DNA of 64,000 nucleotides from a bacterium YEK0313. Its GTDB lineage: Bacteria; Pseudomonadota; Alphaproteobacteria; Rhizobiales; Phreatobacteraceae. Below, piece after piece: positions 53,355 through 62,464 of this stretch (position 1 is the stretch's first letter; each line of letters begins with the position of its first letter). Below the pieces are notes generated by a model. It was not told the DNA's origin. It saw nothing but the letters and a program-made list of their open reading frames with translations, and ran no database searches. The position numbers and the translations under genes were made by a program. The stretch is from positions 2,343,501-2,407,500 of the forward strand of contig CCMO02000001.1 in assembly GCA_000751295.2 (NCBI GenBank), written 5' to 3'.

Positions 53355-54344
53355 ATGTCCACCGCTGCGAGACGCCTCATCTTCGTGCTGTTCGACGGCT
53401 GCCTGCTGCTCGATTTCGCCGGGCCCCTGCAGGTCTTCGAGCTCGCCTGCGAGACCGCCAGGGACGGCGAGCAGCCCTATGCCTGGCAGGTCGCCTCGCG
53501 CGCCGGCGGGGCGGTGCGCACCTCCTCGGGCATGGAGGTGATGACTACGGCGCTCGCCGATTGCGATGCGGGCGATGTCGACACCCTGATCGTCGGCGGC
53601 GGTCCGGGCGTCCACCGGGCCGCCGAGGATGCCGCGCTCACCGCCTGGTTCCGCGCCCACGCCCCGTCGGTGCGGCGTGTCTGCTCGGTCTGCACGGGCG
53701 CCTTCGTCCTGGCCGCCGCCGGCCTGCTGCAAGGACGGCGGGCCGTCACGCATTGGGGATCGTGCGGGCTGCTCAGCGAACGCTATCCCGACGTCGCCGT
53801 GTCGACCGATCCGGTCTTCGTTCGCGACGGTGAGGTCTGGACCTCGGCCGGAGTCACTGCCGGCATCGACCTTGCGCTCGCGCTCGTCGAAAGCGACCTC
53901 GGCCATCGCGAAGCGATGCGCGTCGCGCGCCGGATGGTCGTGTTCCTGAAGCGCCCGGGCGGCCAGGCGCAGTTCAGCGTGCCGCTGAACCTGCAATCGG
54001 GCGAGGATGACGCTTTCGAGAGCCTCTCGGCCTGGATCCAGGACAATCTGCGCGGCGATCTCAAGGTCGAGGCGCTGGCGGAGCGGGTCGGCATGAGTCC
54101 GCGCACCTTCGCCCGCGTGTTCCGGCAGAAGACCGGCCGTACGCCCGGCAAGGTGGTGGAGGCGTTCCGCCTGGAGGCCGCCCGGCGCGCATTGGAGGAA
54201 ACGGCGGCCAGCATGAAGGAGATCGCGGCGCGCGCCGGCTTTCAGGACGAGGAGCAGATGCGCCGGGCCTTCCGCCGCCGGCTCAATGTCCTGCCGCAGG
54301 ACTATCGCCTGCGCTTCCGCCGGGACGAAGGGCTGGCCGGCTAG
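53355..54344 (+). CDS. GlxA-type transcriptional regulator (DJ-1 domain plus AraC HTH)
   Basis: The 329-residue protein has an N-terminal DJ-1/PfpI-like domain (about 1-190; IFVLFDGCLLLDFAGPLQVFELA, VGGGPGVHRAAEDAALTAWF, VCTGAFVLAAAGLLQG with Cys) and a C-terminal AraC HTH (about 225-325; LKVEALAERVGMSPRTFARVFRQKTGRTPGKVVEAFRLEAAR). It is divergent from the enzyme-type DJ-1 gene and probably senses a related ligand. Confidence 0.88.
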   Translation: MSTAARRLIFVLFDGCLLLDFAGPLQVFELACETARDGEQPYAWQVASRAGGAVRTSSGMEVMTTALADCDAGDVDTLIVGGGPGVHRAAEDAALTAWFRAHAPSVRRVCSVCTGAFVLAAAGLLQGRRAVTHWGSCGLLSERYPDVAVSTDPVFVRDGEVWTSAGVTAGIDLALALVESDLGHREAMRVARRMVVFLKRPGGQAQFSVPLNLQSGEDDAFESLSAWIQDNLRGDLKVEALAERVGMSPRTFARVFRQKTGRTPGKVVEAFRLEAARRALEETAASMKEIAARAGFQDEEQMRRAFRRRLNVLPQDYRLRFRRDEGLAG

Positions 54345-54384
54345 GCTGCGGGCGGCGCCGGCCGCCGGTCGCGGCGGCGATCGC

Positions 54385-55158
54385 TCACGAACCGGTCCAT
54401 TCCGGCGTCCGCTTGGCGACGAAGGCTTCGACGCCGATCTTGAAGTCGCGGCTGCCGTAGCACTGCCGGATCAGGTCGTCGCCGTCGACGGCGACGGCGT
54501 GCAGGATGCGCCGGATGGCTTCCTTGCTGACCCGCATGGTCACCGGCGCATGGCTGGACAGCCGCGTGGTGATCTCCGCGATCCGCTCGTCGAGCGGGCC
54601 CGCGACGACGTCGAGCAGGAAGCCGGCGGCATGGGCTTCCGCCGCCGCGATCGTCTCGGCCATCAGGAGCATGCGCTTGGTGCGCGCGACGCCGAGCTCG
54701 GCGACGAGCCGAGCATAGTTGGCGGGCGACAGGCAGTTGCCGAGCGTGCGGGCGATCGGCACGCCGAACTGGGCATCCGGCGTCGCGATGCGCAGGTCGC
54801 AGCAGGCCGCGATCGCCAGGCCGCCGCCGACGCACCAGCCCTCGATCACGGCGAGCGTTGGCACCGGCAACGTCTCGAGCGCATTGAGCACGGCCTCGAT
54901 GCGCGCCTCGTAGGCAATGCCGTCATCGCCCGAGACGAAGGTCCGGAATTGGGCGATGTCGGTGCCGGCGATGAAGGCCTTGCCGCCGGCGCCGCGGAAC
55001 GTCGCGGCTCTGAGGCTGCGGTCGGCCTTGATGGTGGCGCAGATCTCGGTGAGCTGTTCGTACATGGTCCAGGTCATCGCGTTGCGCGCCTGGGGGCGGT
55101 CGAACACGACATGGGCGATGGCGCCCTCTCTGGAATAGCGGACCGTTCCCTGATCCAT
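54385..55158 (-). CDS. Enoyl-CoA hydratase/isomerase-family protein
   Basis: The 257-residue crotonase-fold protein shows VVFDRPQARNAMTWTM, the oxyanion-loop segment KAFIAGTDIAQF, and GWCVGGGLAIAACCDLRIA. The usual catalytic Glu positions are partly changed (PIARTLGNCLSPANY), so the reaction (hydratase, isomerase or thioester hydrolase) cannot be set. It ends 41 bp from the GlxA-type gene, convergently. Confidence 0.87.
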   Translation of the reverse strand: MDQGTVRYSREGAIAHVVFDRPQARNAMTWTMYEQLTEICATIKADRSLRAATFRGAGGKAFIAGTDIAQFRTFVSGDDGIAYEARIEAVLNALETLPVPTLAVIEGWCVGGGLAIAACCDLRIATPDAQFGVPIARTLGNCLSPANYARLVAELGVARTKRMLLMAETIAAAEAHAAGFLLDVVAGPLDERIAEITTRLSSHAPVTMRVSKEAIRRILHAVAVDGDDLIRQCYGSRDFKIGVEAFVAKRTPEWTGS

Positions 55159-55208
55159 GCTGCCTGATGTCCTCTGTGCTGCGGTGCCGGCGAAGCCGGC
55201 TCGTCCCC

Positions 55209-55991
55209 TTACGCGCTTTTGGCGATTCTGGCGTCGCCCGACCGCAGCGCCGCGCCGAAGGCCTGGAACAGCGCGCGGTTCAGCGGATTGGTCTGTGGAT
55301 CGAATTCGGCGTGCCATTGGACGCCGAGCGCAAAGGCCGGGGCATCGGCGATGCGGATCGCCTCGATCGTACCGTCCTCGGCGACGCCTTCGACCACGAT
55401 GCGCGTGCCGGGCACGAGGATGCCCTGGCCGTGCAGCGAATTGACCCTGACGACCTCGCGGCCGAACAGCTGGGCGAAATGGCCGCCGGGCACGAGGCGC
55501 ACCTCGTGGCGATCGGCGAAGACCACCGCAGGATCCGGATGCACCTCGCCGTTCTCCAGCCGCGGCATGCGATGGTTCATCCGGCCCGGCAGATCGCGGA
55601 TCTCCGGATGCAGCGAGCCGCCATAGGCAACGTTCATTTCCTGAAAGCCGCGGCAGATGCCGAACAGCGGGATGCCGCGCTCGACGCAGGCGCGGATCAG
55701 CGGCAGCGAGACGCTGTCGCGCTCATTGTCGTAAGGCTCGTGGCGGCTGTCCGGCTCGGTGCCGAAATGGCTCGGATGGACATTGGCGCGCGCCCCGGTG
55801 AGCAGGATGCCGTCGACCGCGCCGAGCAGCGCGTCGATGTCGGTGACGTCCGGCATGCCGGCGAAGATCAGCGGCAGCGCGCCGGCGACGTCGCTCAGCG
55901 CATGCAGGTTGCGCTCGCCGGCCATCTGCACCTTGAAGCGGTTCTCGACGACATGGGCGTTGCCGATGACGCCGACAACAGGTCTTTTCAT
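55209..55991 (-). CDS. Gamma-glutamyl-GABA hydrolase-like class I glutamine amidotransferase
   Basis: The 260-residue protein is a PuuD-type peptidase C26: ILLTGARANVHPSHFG, nucleophile elbow FGICRGFQEMNVAYGGSL with its Cys, and GVQWHAEFD with the catalytic His and the paired Glu. It likely splits gamma-glutamyl conjugates of polyamines or amines. ATG 55991 has GGAGA eight nt upstream; an in-frame ATG at 56006 lacks one. Confidence 0.87.
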   Translation of the reverse strand: MKRPVVGVIGNAHVVENRFKVQMAGERNLHALSDVAGALPLIFAGMPDVTDIDALLGAVDGILLTGARANVHPSHFGTEPDSRHEPYDNERDSVSLPLIRACVERGIPLFGICRGFQEMNVAYGGSLHPEIRDLPGRMNHRMPRLENGEVHPDPAVVFADRHEVRLVPGGHFAQLFGREVVRVNSLHGQGILVPGTRIVVEGVAEDGTIEAIRIADAPAFALGVQWHAEFDPQTNPLNRALFQAFGAALRSGDARIAKSA

Positions 55992-56242
55992 CGCCGCTGT
56001 CTCCATTGCGCGGGCTCGGTCTCCATGTGGCGCCGCTGCGACCTATTGTTGTTCCAATGCTGCGCGGGGAGAAGCCTCGAATTGCGGCATCTGCATGGCG
56101 GCGGCAGCCAAAGACGGTGCGCACGCTGCCGTCGCGGAACCGGCGGTCGTGTTCGGGCGTTGCCCTGCGACAGATCTCCTGCTGATCTGACGGGAGCGAT
56201 TCCGTCCAGGATCACATTGGCTTAGGAGCAGAGGAGAAGGTC

Positions 56243-56491
56243 ATGAACCGTCGGGCTTTGATTCTGGGGGCCCTCGCCACCTTGCCGCTCGCGGCCTGCG
56301 CGGGCTCTTCGACCACCGACCAGCGCGTCGGCGGCGCGGCCGTCGGAGCCGGCACCGGAGCGGTCGTCGGCGGTCCGGTGGGTGCGGTGGTGGGGGGCGT
56401 TGCCGGCGCCGTCACCGGCCCGACCGTGGTGCGCGGCACCCGCCGTCTCACCGGGACGGGTCGGCGCCGCCGGCGCCGCCGGCGCGGCTGA
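56243..56491 (+). CDS. Small glycine-zipper lipoprotein
   Basis: The 82-residue protein has a lipoprotein signal peptide (MNRRALILGALATLPLAAC, Cys19) and a glycine/alanine/valine-rich zipper (GGAAVGAGTGAVVGGPVGAVVGGVAGAVTGP) like the 17-kDa surface-antigen type, ending in an unusual run of arginines. It probably sits in the outer membrane. Confidence 0.72.
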   Translation: MNRRALILGALATLPLAACAGSSTTDQRVGGAAVGAGTGAVVGGPVGAVVGGVAGAVTGPTVVRGTRRLTGTGRRRRRRRRG

Positions 56492-56590
56492 GGCGCCGCG
56501 CGAAGCGGGATCAGGCCATCCGGCCGGCTCGCCGCGGCGCGGCTCGATCGGGTGACGGGGCGTCGCCATCGCCGCCCTGGCAGGTCGCCG

Positions 56591-57304
56591 TCAGCGCGTG
56601 CTGGCGCCGATGACGAATTCCACCCGGCGGTTGCGCTGCCGGCCCTCCGGGTCGTCCGCGCCGTCGGGCGTGGTATTGGGCGCAACGGGCCGGCTCTCGC
56701 CGAAACCCCGCGTGCTCAGCCGCGCACCGCCTGCATTGTGCCGCGCGAGATAGGCTTTGACCGCTGCCGCCCGCCGCTCCGAAAGCGCCTGATTGTAGTC
56801 GTCGTCGCCCTTGGCGTCGGTATGGCCTTCGATCGCCACCGCGGCCTGCCGATAGCCGGCGAGGAGCTCGGCCAGCCGGTTGAGCACGGGCCGGGCATCG
56901 GGCCTGACCTCGGACTTGTCGAAATCGAAGAGAACATCGCCGAGCAGGGTGATGCGGATCCGCCCGTCGGCCTCGTCGCGGGCGCCGAACTCGCCGAGCA
57001 GGGTGCGCGTGCGCTCGCGCAGCCGGCTGGGCACTTCGTCGAGGCGGAACGACGAGCTTCCCCCCGAAGACTGTATCGCGGCCCCGCCCGACGAGGACAG
57101 GGAACCGCCCTCGGTCCTGGGCGCGAAGGTCGACGCCGGCAGCGAGGCCGGGCTCCAGCGGCTGGCGCCGAGGGAGGTTTCGCCGAGCGCGGACGGGCGT
57201 TCACCGACCGGCGTCGTGGAATATTCCACCTCGAGGGCATGGGCCGGCGGCAACGGCAGCACAAGGGCGGCGGCGACCAGCGCCGCGCAGGAGCGGCACC
57301 GCAT
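56591..57304 (-). CDS. OmpA-family outer-membrane protein
   Basis: The 237-residue protein has a signal peptide (about residues 1-23) and a C-terminal OmpA peptidoglycan-binding domain (about 118-235; DVLFDFDKSEVRPDARPVLNRLAELL, EGHTDAKGDDDYNQALSERRAAAVKAYL, FGESRPVAPN, RRVEFVIG). The region between (about 40-90) is Ser/Gly-rich linker. It begins one base into the stop of the preceding gene (TGATG), so the two are translationally coupled. Confidence 0.9.
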   Translation of the reverse strand: MRCRSCAALVAAALVLPLPPAHALEVEYSTTPVGERPSALGETSLGASRWSPASLPASTFAPRTEGGSLSSSGGAAIQSSGGSSSFRLDEVPSRLRERTRTLLGEFGARDEADGRIRITLLGDVLFDFDKSEVRPDARPVLNRLAELLAGYRQAAVAIEGHTDAKGDDDYNQALSERRAAAVKAYLARHNAGGARLSTRGFGESRPVAPNTTPDGADDPEGRQRNRRVEFVIGASTR

Positions 57305-57822
57305 CAGCGGCCACCGGCGAGCGGCACCTCGATCGTCACGCCGGGAGCCGTGATATCGTCATTGGTATTGCCTTCGTTGAAGATCAGGGTGACGCGCTCA
57401 GTGCCGGCGGGGATCTGGCCGGGAAAGACCAGGTCGCCGACCATGCTGCGGCCGTTCTGAATCGTCAGGTCGCGATTGTCGGCCGGCTGGCGCAGATGCA
57501 GGCGCTGGTTCTCGCCATAGACCAGCACGGCGTTTTCCCGGTTCAGGTCGACCCGGCCGGTCACCCGGCTGTCGAACGACGCCACGAGATTGACGACGGT
57601 CGCGTCCTCGCCGACGGTGATCTTCTTGACCACCAGCGTGACGCCGACCGGCGTGCTCGCCTGGGCGTTCGGCGTATTGATCACGCGGCCCGCGCTGCCC
57701 TCGGCGAGCGCGGCGGCACTGCCGAAGGACAGGGAAAGGGCGATGAGCGAAGCAAGAATCGGTCTCACGCTGATGGGTCTCCGGGATGGTTGTGATGATC
57801 GGGGGACGACACGGTCCGTCAT
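57304..57822 (-). CDS. Hypothetical exported protein, coupled to the OmpA gene
   Basis: The 172-residue product has an exported N-terminus (PILASLIALSLSFGSAAALAEG) and a beta-rich mature part (PVGVTLVVKKITVGEDATVVNLVASFDSRVTGRVDLNRENAVLVYG... ERVTLIFNEG). No family is recognised; the strand pattern suggests a small beta-sandwich. It shares a base with the OmpA start, so both proteins are likely made together in the envelope. Confidence 0.65.
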   Translation of the reverse strand: MTDRVVPRSSQPSRRPISVRPILASLIALSLSFGSAAALAEGSAGRVINTPNAQASTPVGVTLVVKKITVGEDATVVNLVASFDSRVTGRVDLNRENAVLVYGENQRLHLRQPADNRDLTIQNGRSMVGDLVFPGQIPAGTERVTLIFNEGNTNDDITAPGVTIEVPLAGGR

Positions 57823-58252
57823 GCGCGTGACTCGGTCATGACGGACCGGAGAGGCCGCCCCGCCGTCGAGAGGGAGGGGGACGGCTGCATTCGCCGCCCC
57901 TCCTAGCGGGGCGGGCATGCTTTCGCAACCGCAAAAACGGTACTGCGGTATGATGCGTGTGGTGTCGCCCAGTATTCGCGCCTGCGTTGTCCGCATGGCG
58001 CCAAGTCGCTGCCAGGATAGCGGAATCGATTGACATTCGACGTCTTCGGGTATCATCATCCAATCGTTTCGACCTGCGCTCGATGACGCGACCGGCAAGA
58101 AGGTCTTTTTGCGTCCATGGCAGGAGGCCTGTCGGCCCGGCAGCGTGGTCGAGGACATACGACGATGGCCCGCAGCTCGCCCGCCATCGCCGCAGATGCG
58201 CATGACGTCCGTGACATGAAATCCGCAGCCTCGGGCCAAGGATGGATGGGCG
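57823..58252. other. Upstream region of the cytochrome oxidase operon
   Basis: About 430 bp without a credible gene. It contains an inverted repeat ACCGCA (57928-57933) / TGCGGT (57944-57949) and a possible promoter TTGACA (58030-58035) with TATCAT (58051-58056), though the 15-bp spacing is short. Short Arg/Ser-rich frames near 58000-58250 are not convincing. Confidence 0.4.
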
Positions 58253-59098
58253 ATGCCTACTGCGATCCTCTTGCTGCTGGTGGCCGTCGGCTCCGTGGTG
58301 TTCCACCTGTTGAGCCCCTGGTGGTGGACGCCGATCGCGTCCAACTGGAGCTATATCGACCACACGCTGACCGCGACCTTCTGGATCACCGGCGTCGTGT
58401 TCTTCGCCGTCGTCGCCTTCATGGCCTATTGCATCTTCCGCTTTCGCCATGTCGACGGGCGCAAGGCCGACTATGAGCCCGAAAACCGCAGGCTGGAGAG
58501 CTGGCTCACGGTGGTGACGGCGATCGGCGTCGCCGCCATGCTGGTTCCGGGCCTGTTCGTCTGGCACCAGTTCATCTCCGTGCCGGTCGATGCGGCGCAG
58601 GTCGAGGTGATGGGCCAGCAATGGCGCTGGGCCTATCGCCTGCCGGGCAATGACGGCAAGCTCGGCACGACCGACGTGCAGTTCATCGGGCCGGACAATC
58701 CGCTCGGCATCAACCCGAACGACCCCAACGGCCGCGACGACGTCGTGGTCGACGGCGGCGACCTGCACCTGCCGCTCGGCCGGCCGGTCAAGGTGCTGCT
58801 GAGGTCGATCGACGTCCTGCACAATTTCTATGTGCCGGAGTTCCGCGCCAAGATGGACATGATCCCCGGCTCGGTGACCTATTTCTGGTTCACGCCGACC
58901 CGGGCCGGCGAGTTCGACGTGCTGTGCGCGGAACTCTGCGGGCTCGCCCATTCCCAGATGCGCGGCAAGGTGATCGTCGAGAGCGCCCAGGCCTATGAGC
59001 GCTGGCGGGCCGGTCAGACGACCTTTGCCGAGATGACCGCGCGCGCGCGGACGGCAGCGGCGGCGCGGACGGATGCAGGCGGCGTCGCCGGCCGCTGA
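58253..59098 (+). CDS. coxB: Cytochrome c oxidase subunit II
   Basis: The 281-residue protein has two N-terminal membrane spans (about residues 35-60 and 85-110) and a periplasmic CuA domain. The copper ligands are complete in CAELCGLAHSQM (Cys225, Cys229, His233, Met236), with the earlier His in VLHNFYVPEF. An insert (GNDGKLGTTDVQFIGPDNPLGINPNDPNGRDD) lies in the cupredoxin fold. It receives electrons from cytochrome c. No fused cytochrome c domain. It opens the II-I-III-III-IV operon, an order like the Bradyrhizobium coxMNOP oxidase. Confidence 0.92.
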   Translation: MPTAILLLLVAVGSVVFHLLSPWWWTPIASNWSYIDHTLTATFWITGVVFFAVVAFMAYCIFRFRHVDGRKADYEPENRRLESWLTVVTAIGVAAMLVPGLFVWHQFISVPVDAAQVEVMGQQWRWAYRLPGNDGKLGTTDVQFIGPDNPLGINPNDPNGRDDVVVDGGDLHLPLGRPVKVLLRSIDVLHNFYVPEFRAKMDMIPGSVTYFWFTPTRAGEFDVLCAELCGLAHSQMRGKVIVESAQAYERWRAGQTTFAEMTARARTAAAARTDAGGVAGR

Positions 59099-59178
59099 GC
59101 GGCGCGGCGGCCGCGGGCAGTGCAGCGATGGGGCCCGGTCCGCGGCAACGGGCCGGGCGCGCAGCCAGAGCGGAGCGC

Positions 59179-60966
59179 ATGGCCATGACCGACATTCCGA
59201 TCGGCGAGGGCGCATCGAGCGCCGTACCGCCAGCCGAGGTTCCAGAGGTCGACCTCTACCATCCCCACAGCTGGCTGACGAAATACGTCTTCTCCCAGGA
59301 CGCCAAGGTGATCGCCATCCAGTATTCGCTGACCGCTCTGGCGATCGGCCTGGTGGCCCTGGTGCTGTCGTGGCTGATGCGGCTGCAGCTCGGCTTTCCC
59401 GGGCTGTTCTCGTTCATCGATCCGAACATGTATCTGCAGTTCATCACCATGCACGGCATGATCATGGTGGTCTATCTCCTGACCGCCCTGTTCCTCGGCG
59501 GCTTCGGCAACTACCTCATCCCGCTCATGGTCGGCGCCCGGGACATGGTGTTCCCCTATGCCAACATGCTGAGCTACTGGATCTATCTGCTCGCGGTGCT
59601 GGTGCTGGTGGCGAGCTTCTTCGCGCCGGGCGGACCGACCGGCGCCGGCTGGACCCTCTATCCCCCGCAGGCGATCACCGGCGGCACGCCGGGGCAGGAA
59701 GCGGGCATCGTCCTCATGCTCGTCTCGCTCATCCTGTTCATCATCGGCTTCACCATGGGCGGGCTGAATTATGTCGTCACGGTGCTGCAGGCGCGCACCC
59801 GCGGCATGACGCTGATGCGCCTGCCGCTCACCGTCTGGGGCATCTTCACCGCAACGATCATGGCGCTGCTCGCCTTCCCGGCGCTGTTCGTCGCCTCCGT
59901 CATGCTGCTGTTCGACCGGCTGCTCGGCACCTCCTTCTTCATGCCCGCGCTCATCTCCATGGGCGAGCGCATGGCTCATCGCGGCGGCAGCCCGATCCTG
60001 TTCCAGCACCTGTTCTGGTTCTTCGGCCATCCGGAGGTCTATATCGTCGCCCTGCCGGCCTTCGGCATGGTCTCGGACCTCATCGCCACCCACGCCCGCA
60101 AGAACATTTTCGGCTACCGCATGATGGTCTGGGCCATCGTCGGCATTGGCGCGCTCAGCTTCATCGTCTGGGCGCACCACATGTATGTCAGCGGCATGCA
60201 TCCCTATTTCGGCTTCTTCTTCGCGACCACGACGCTGATCATCGCCGTGCCGACCGCGATCAAGGTCTATAACTGGGTGCTGACGCTATGGCGGGGCGAC
60301 ATCCACCTGACGGTGCCGATGCTGTTCGCGCTCGGCTTCATCGTCACCTTCGTCAACGGCGGCCTCACCGGCCTGTTCCTCGGCAATGTGGTGGTCGACG
60401 TGCCCCTGTCGGACACCATGTTCGTCGTGGCTCATTTCCACATGGTGATGGGCGTCGCGCCGATCATGGTGGTGTTCGGCGCGATCTATCATTGGTACCC
60501 GAAGATTACCGGCCGCATGTTCAACGACGCGCTCGGCAAGATCCATTTCTGGGTCACCTTCCTCGGCGCCTACGCCATCTTCTTCCCGATGCACTATCTC
60601 GGGCTGGTCGGCATGCCCCGGCGCTATCACGACATCACCCAGATGTCCTTCGTGCCGGACAGCGCCCACAGCCTCAACGCCTTCATATCCGTGATGGCGC
60701 TGGTGGTCGGCTTCGCTCAGCTCCTGTTCGTGTTCAACATGATCTGGAGCCTGTTCCGCGGTCGCGAGGCGGGGCCCAATCCCTGGCGCGCGACGACGCT
60801 GGAATGGCAGACCCCAGAGACCCCGCCGGGCCATGGCAATTGGGGCAAGGAACTGCCGGTCGTCTACCGCTGGGCCTATGACTACAGCGTGCCCGGCGCC
60901 CCCGCGGACTTCATTCCGCAGAACCAGCCGCCGCTGGGCCTCGCCGCCGAGGGAGGCCATCGATGA
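59179..60966 (+). CDS. ctaD: Cytochrome c oxidase subunit I
   Basis: The 595-residue protein has about twelve spans. Ligands and channels are visible: MHGMIMVVY (low-spin heme His), WFFGHPEVYI (CuB His-Tyr and channel Glu), WAHHMY (CuB His pair) and VVAHFHMVMG (heme a3 and heme a His). GNYLIPLMVGARD keeps the D-channel Asn and Asp, so it is an A-type proton pump. ATG 59179 with GGAGC is preferred; a second ATG lies two codons later. Its stop overlaps subunit III. Confidence 0.94.
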   Translation: MAMTDIPIGEGASSAVPPAEVPEVDLYHPHSWLTKYVFSQDAKVIAIQYSLTALAIGLVALVLSWLMRLQLGFPGLFSFIDPNMYLQFITMHGMIMVVYLLTALFLGGFGNYLIPLMVGARDMVFPYANMLSYWIYLLAVLVLVASFFAPGGPTGAGWTLYPPQAITGGTPGQEAGIVLMLVSLILFIIGFTMGGLNYVVTVLQARTRGMTLMRLPLTVWGIFTATIMALLAFPALFVASVMLLFDRLLGTSFFMPALISMGERMAHRGGSPILFQHLFWFFGHPEVYIVALPAFGMVSDLIATHARKNIFGYRMMVWAIVGIGALSFIVWAHHMYVSGMHPYFGFFFATTTLIIAVPTAIKVYNWVLTLWRGDIHLTVPMLFALGFIVTFVNGGLTGLFLGNVVVDVPLSDTMFVVAHFHMVMGVAPIMVVFGAIYHWYPKITGRMFNDALGKIHFWVTFLGAYAIFFPMHYLGLVGMPRRYHDITQMSFVPDSAHSLNAFISVMALVVGFAQLLFVFNMIWSLFRGREAGPNPWRATTLEWQTPETPPGHGNWGKELPVVYRWAYDYSVPGAPADFIPQNQPPLGLAAEGGHR

Positions 60967-61670
60967 GCGTCACCATCATCTTCCTCGCCATGCTGGCTGC
61001 GGTCGCCGGCTGGTGGCTGTCGCATCAGCGGCTGATGTCGAAGCCCTGGCTCGAAGAGGGGGCGGTGACCGGCTACGGCCGCACCGAGGCGTCCCAGGTG
61101 CCGGCCGCAAAGCTCGGCCTCGGCCTGTTCCTGGCCGTGGTCGGCGTGCTCTTCGCCATGCTGATCAGCGCCTATCTGATGCGCCGCGACGCCGGCTCGG
61201 ACTGGCGCGCACTGCCGGTGCCCCCAGTGCTGTTCGTCAATACCGGCCTCATCGTGCTCTCCAGCCTCGCGCTTCATTGGGCACATGTCGCGGCGGGCGA
61301 GGGCAATATCAGGGATCTGCGGTCCGCGCTGCTGACGGGAGGCGTCGCGGCCGCCGGCTTCCTCGCCGGCCAGGTCCTGGCCTGGCGTCAGCTGTCGGCG
61401 GCAGGCTACTGGCTCGCCGCCAATCCGGCCAACACCTTCTTTTATCTCCTGACCGCGCTGCACGGCCTGCACCTCCTCGGCGGGCTCGCCGCGCTCGGGG
61501 CGACGACCCGCCGTGCCTGGCGCGCCGACGATGCCCGCGCCGTGCGGCTGAGCGTCGATCTCTGCGCGATCTACTGGCATTTCCTCCTCGTCATCTGGCT
61601 CATCCTGTTCGCCCTGCTGATGCGCTGGGTCGACGACCTCATAGCCATGTGCAGGCCGCTGCTCGGCTGA
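60963..61670 (+). CDS. Cytochrome c oxidase subunit III-like protein (first copy)
   Basis: The 235-residue protein has about seven hydrophobic segments and subunit III-like motifs: a central LTALHGLHLLGGLAALG and a late SVDLCAIYWHFLLVIWLILFALL, equivalent to the conserved HxxH and YWHF segments. It overlaps ctaD by 4 nt. It is more divergent than the next gene and matches the CoxO-like position in coxMNOP-type clusters. Confidence 0.85.
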   Translation: MSVTIIFLAMLAAVAGWWLSHQRLMSKPWLEEGAVTGYGRTEASQVPAAKLGLGLFLAVVGVLFAMLISAYLMRRDAGSDWRALPVPPVLFVNTGLIVLSSLALHWAHVAAGEGNIRDLRSALLTGGVAAAGFLAGQVLAWRQLSAAGYWLAANPANTFFYLLTALHGLHLLGGLAALGATTRRAWRADDARAVRLSVDLCAIYWHFLLVIWLILFALLMRWVDDLIAMCRPLLG

Positions 61671-61725
61671 GCCGGGCCCGCGGCCTGCAGCCTTCGAAAG
61701 ACCGGACCCGCGAAAGGATCTGGGG

Positions 61726-62457
61726 ATGGACGATACGACGATGGCATCGACGCATCAGGCAGGGGCCTTGGCGCCGCGGCCGGACGGCTGGCGCGGTTTC
61801 GCTGCGGACTGGGCCTCCGACCAGCGCGCCTTCAAGGGGGTCTCCTGGGGCAAGGCCATGATGTGGATCTTCCTCCTGAGCGACACCTTCATCTTCGGCT
61901 GCTTCCTGCTGTCCTACATGACTGCCCGCATGTCGACGACCGTGCCATGGCCCAATCCGAGCCAGGTCTTCGCGCTGCATATCGGCGGGCAGGAGGTGCC
62001 GCTGATCCTGATCGCGATCATGACCTTCGTCCTGATCTCGTCGAGCGGAACCATGGCGATGGCGGTCAATTTCGGTTACCGCCGGGACCGGGTGAAGACG
62101 GCGCTCATGCTGGTGGTCACCGCGGTCTTTGGCGCCACCTTCGTCGGTATGCAGGCCTTCGAATGGACCAAGCTCATTTCCGAAGGCGTCCGTCCCTGGG
62201 AGAATCCGTGGGGCGCCGCGCAGTTCGGCTCGACCTTCTTCATGATCACCGGTTTTCACGGCACCCATGTCACGATCGGGGTGATCTTCCTTCTGATCGT
62301 CGCGCGCAAGGTCTGGCGCGGCGACTACGACACGGGCCGGCGCGGCTTTTTCACCAGCCGCCGCGGTCACTACGAGATCGTCGAGATCACCGGCCTCTAC
62401 TGGCATTTCGTCGATCTCGTCTGGGTCTTCATCTTCGCCTTCTTCTATTTGTGGTGA
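61726..62457 (+). CDS. Cytochrome c oxidase subunit III-like protein (second copy)
   Basis: The 243-residue protein also has subunit III features: MMWIFLLSDTFIFGCFLLSY, GMQAFEWTKLI, FFMITGFHGTHVTIGVIFLLIV and IVEITGLYWHFVDLVWVFIFAFFYLW. With the first copy, it gives two subunit III proteins in one operon, as in coxMNOP-type oxidases. Confidence 0.87.
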   Translation: MDDTTMASTHQAGALAPRPDGWRGFAADWASDQRAFKGVSWGKAMMWIFLLSDTFIFGCFLLSYMTARMSTTVPWPNPSQVFALHIGGQEVPLILIAIMTFVLISSSGTMAMAVNFGYRRDRVKTALMLVVTAVFGATFVGMQAFEWTKLISEGVRPWENPWGAAQFGSTFFMITGFHGTHVTIGVIFLLIVARKVWRGDYDTGRRGFFTSRRGHYEIVEITGLYWHFVDLVWVFIFAFFYLW

Positions 62458-62464
62458 GCGCGCC

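Noticed and set aside
57836..60201. Two long minus-strand frames opposite the oxidase genes
   Set aside because: Antisense to complete subunit I and II genes; compositions are Arg/His/Asp-rich and lack domains.
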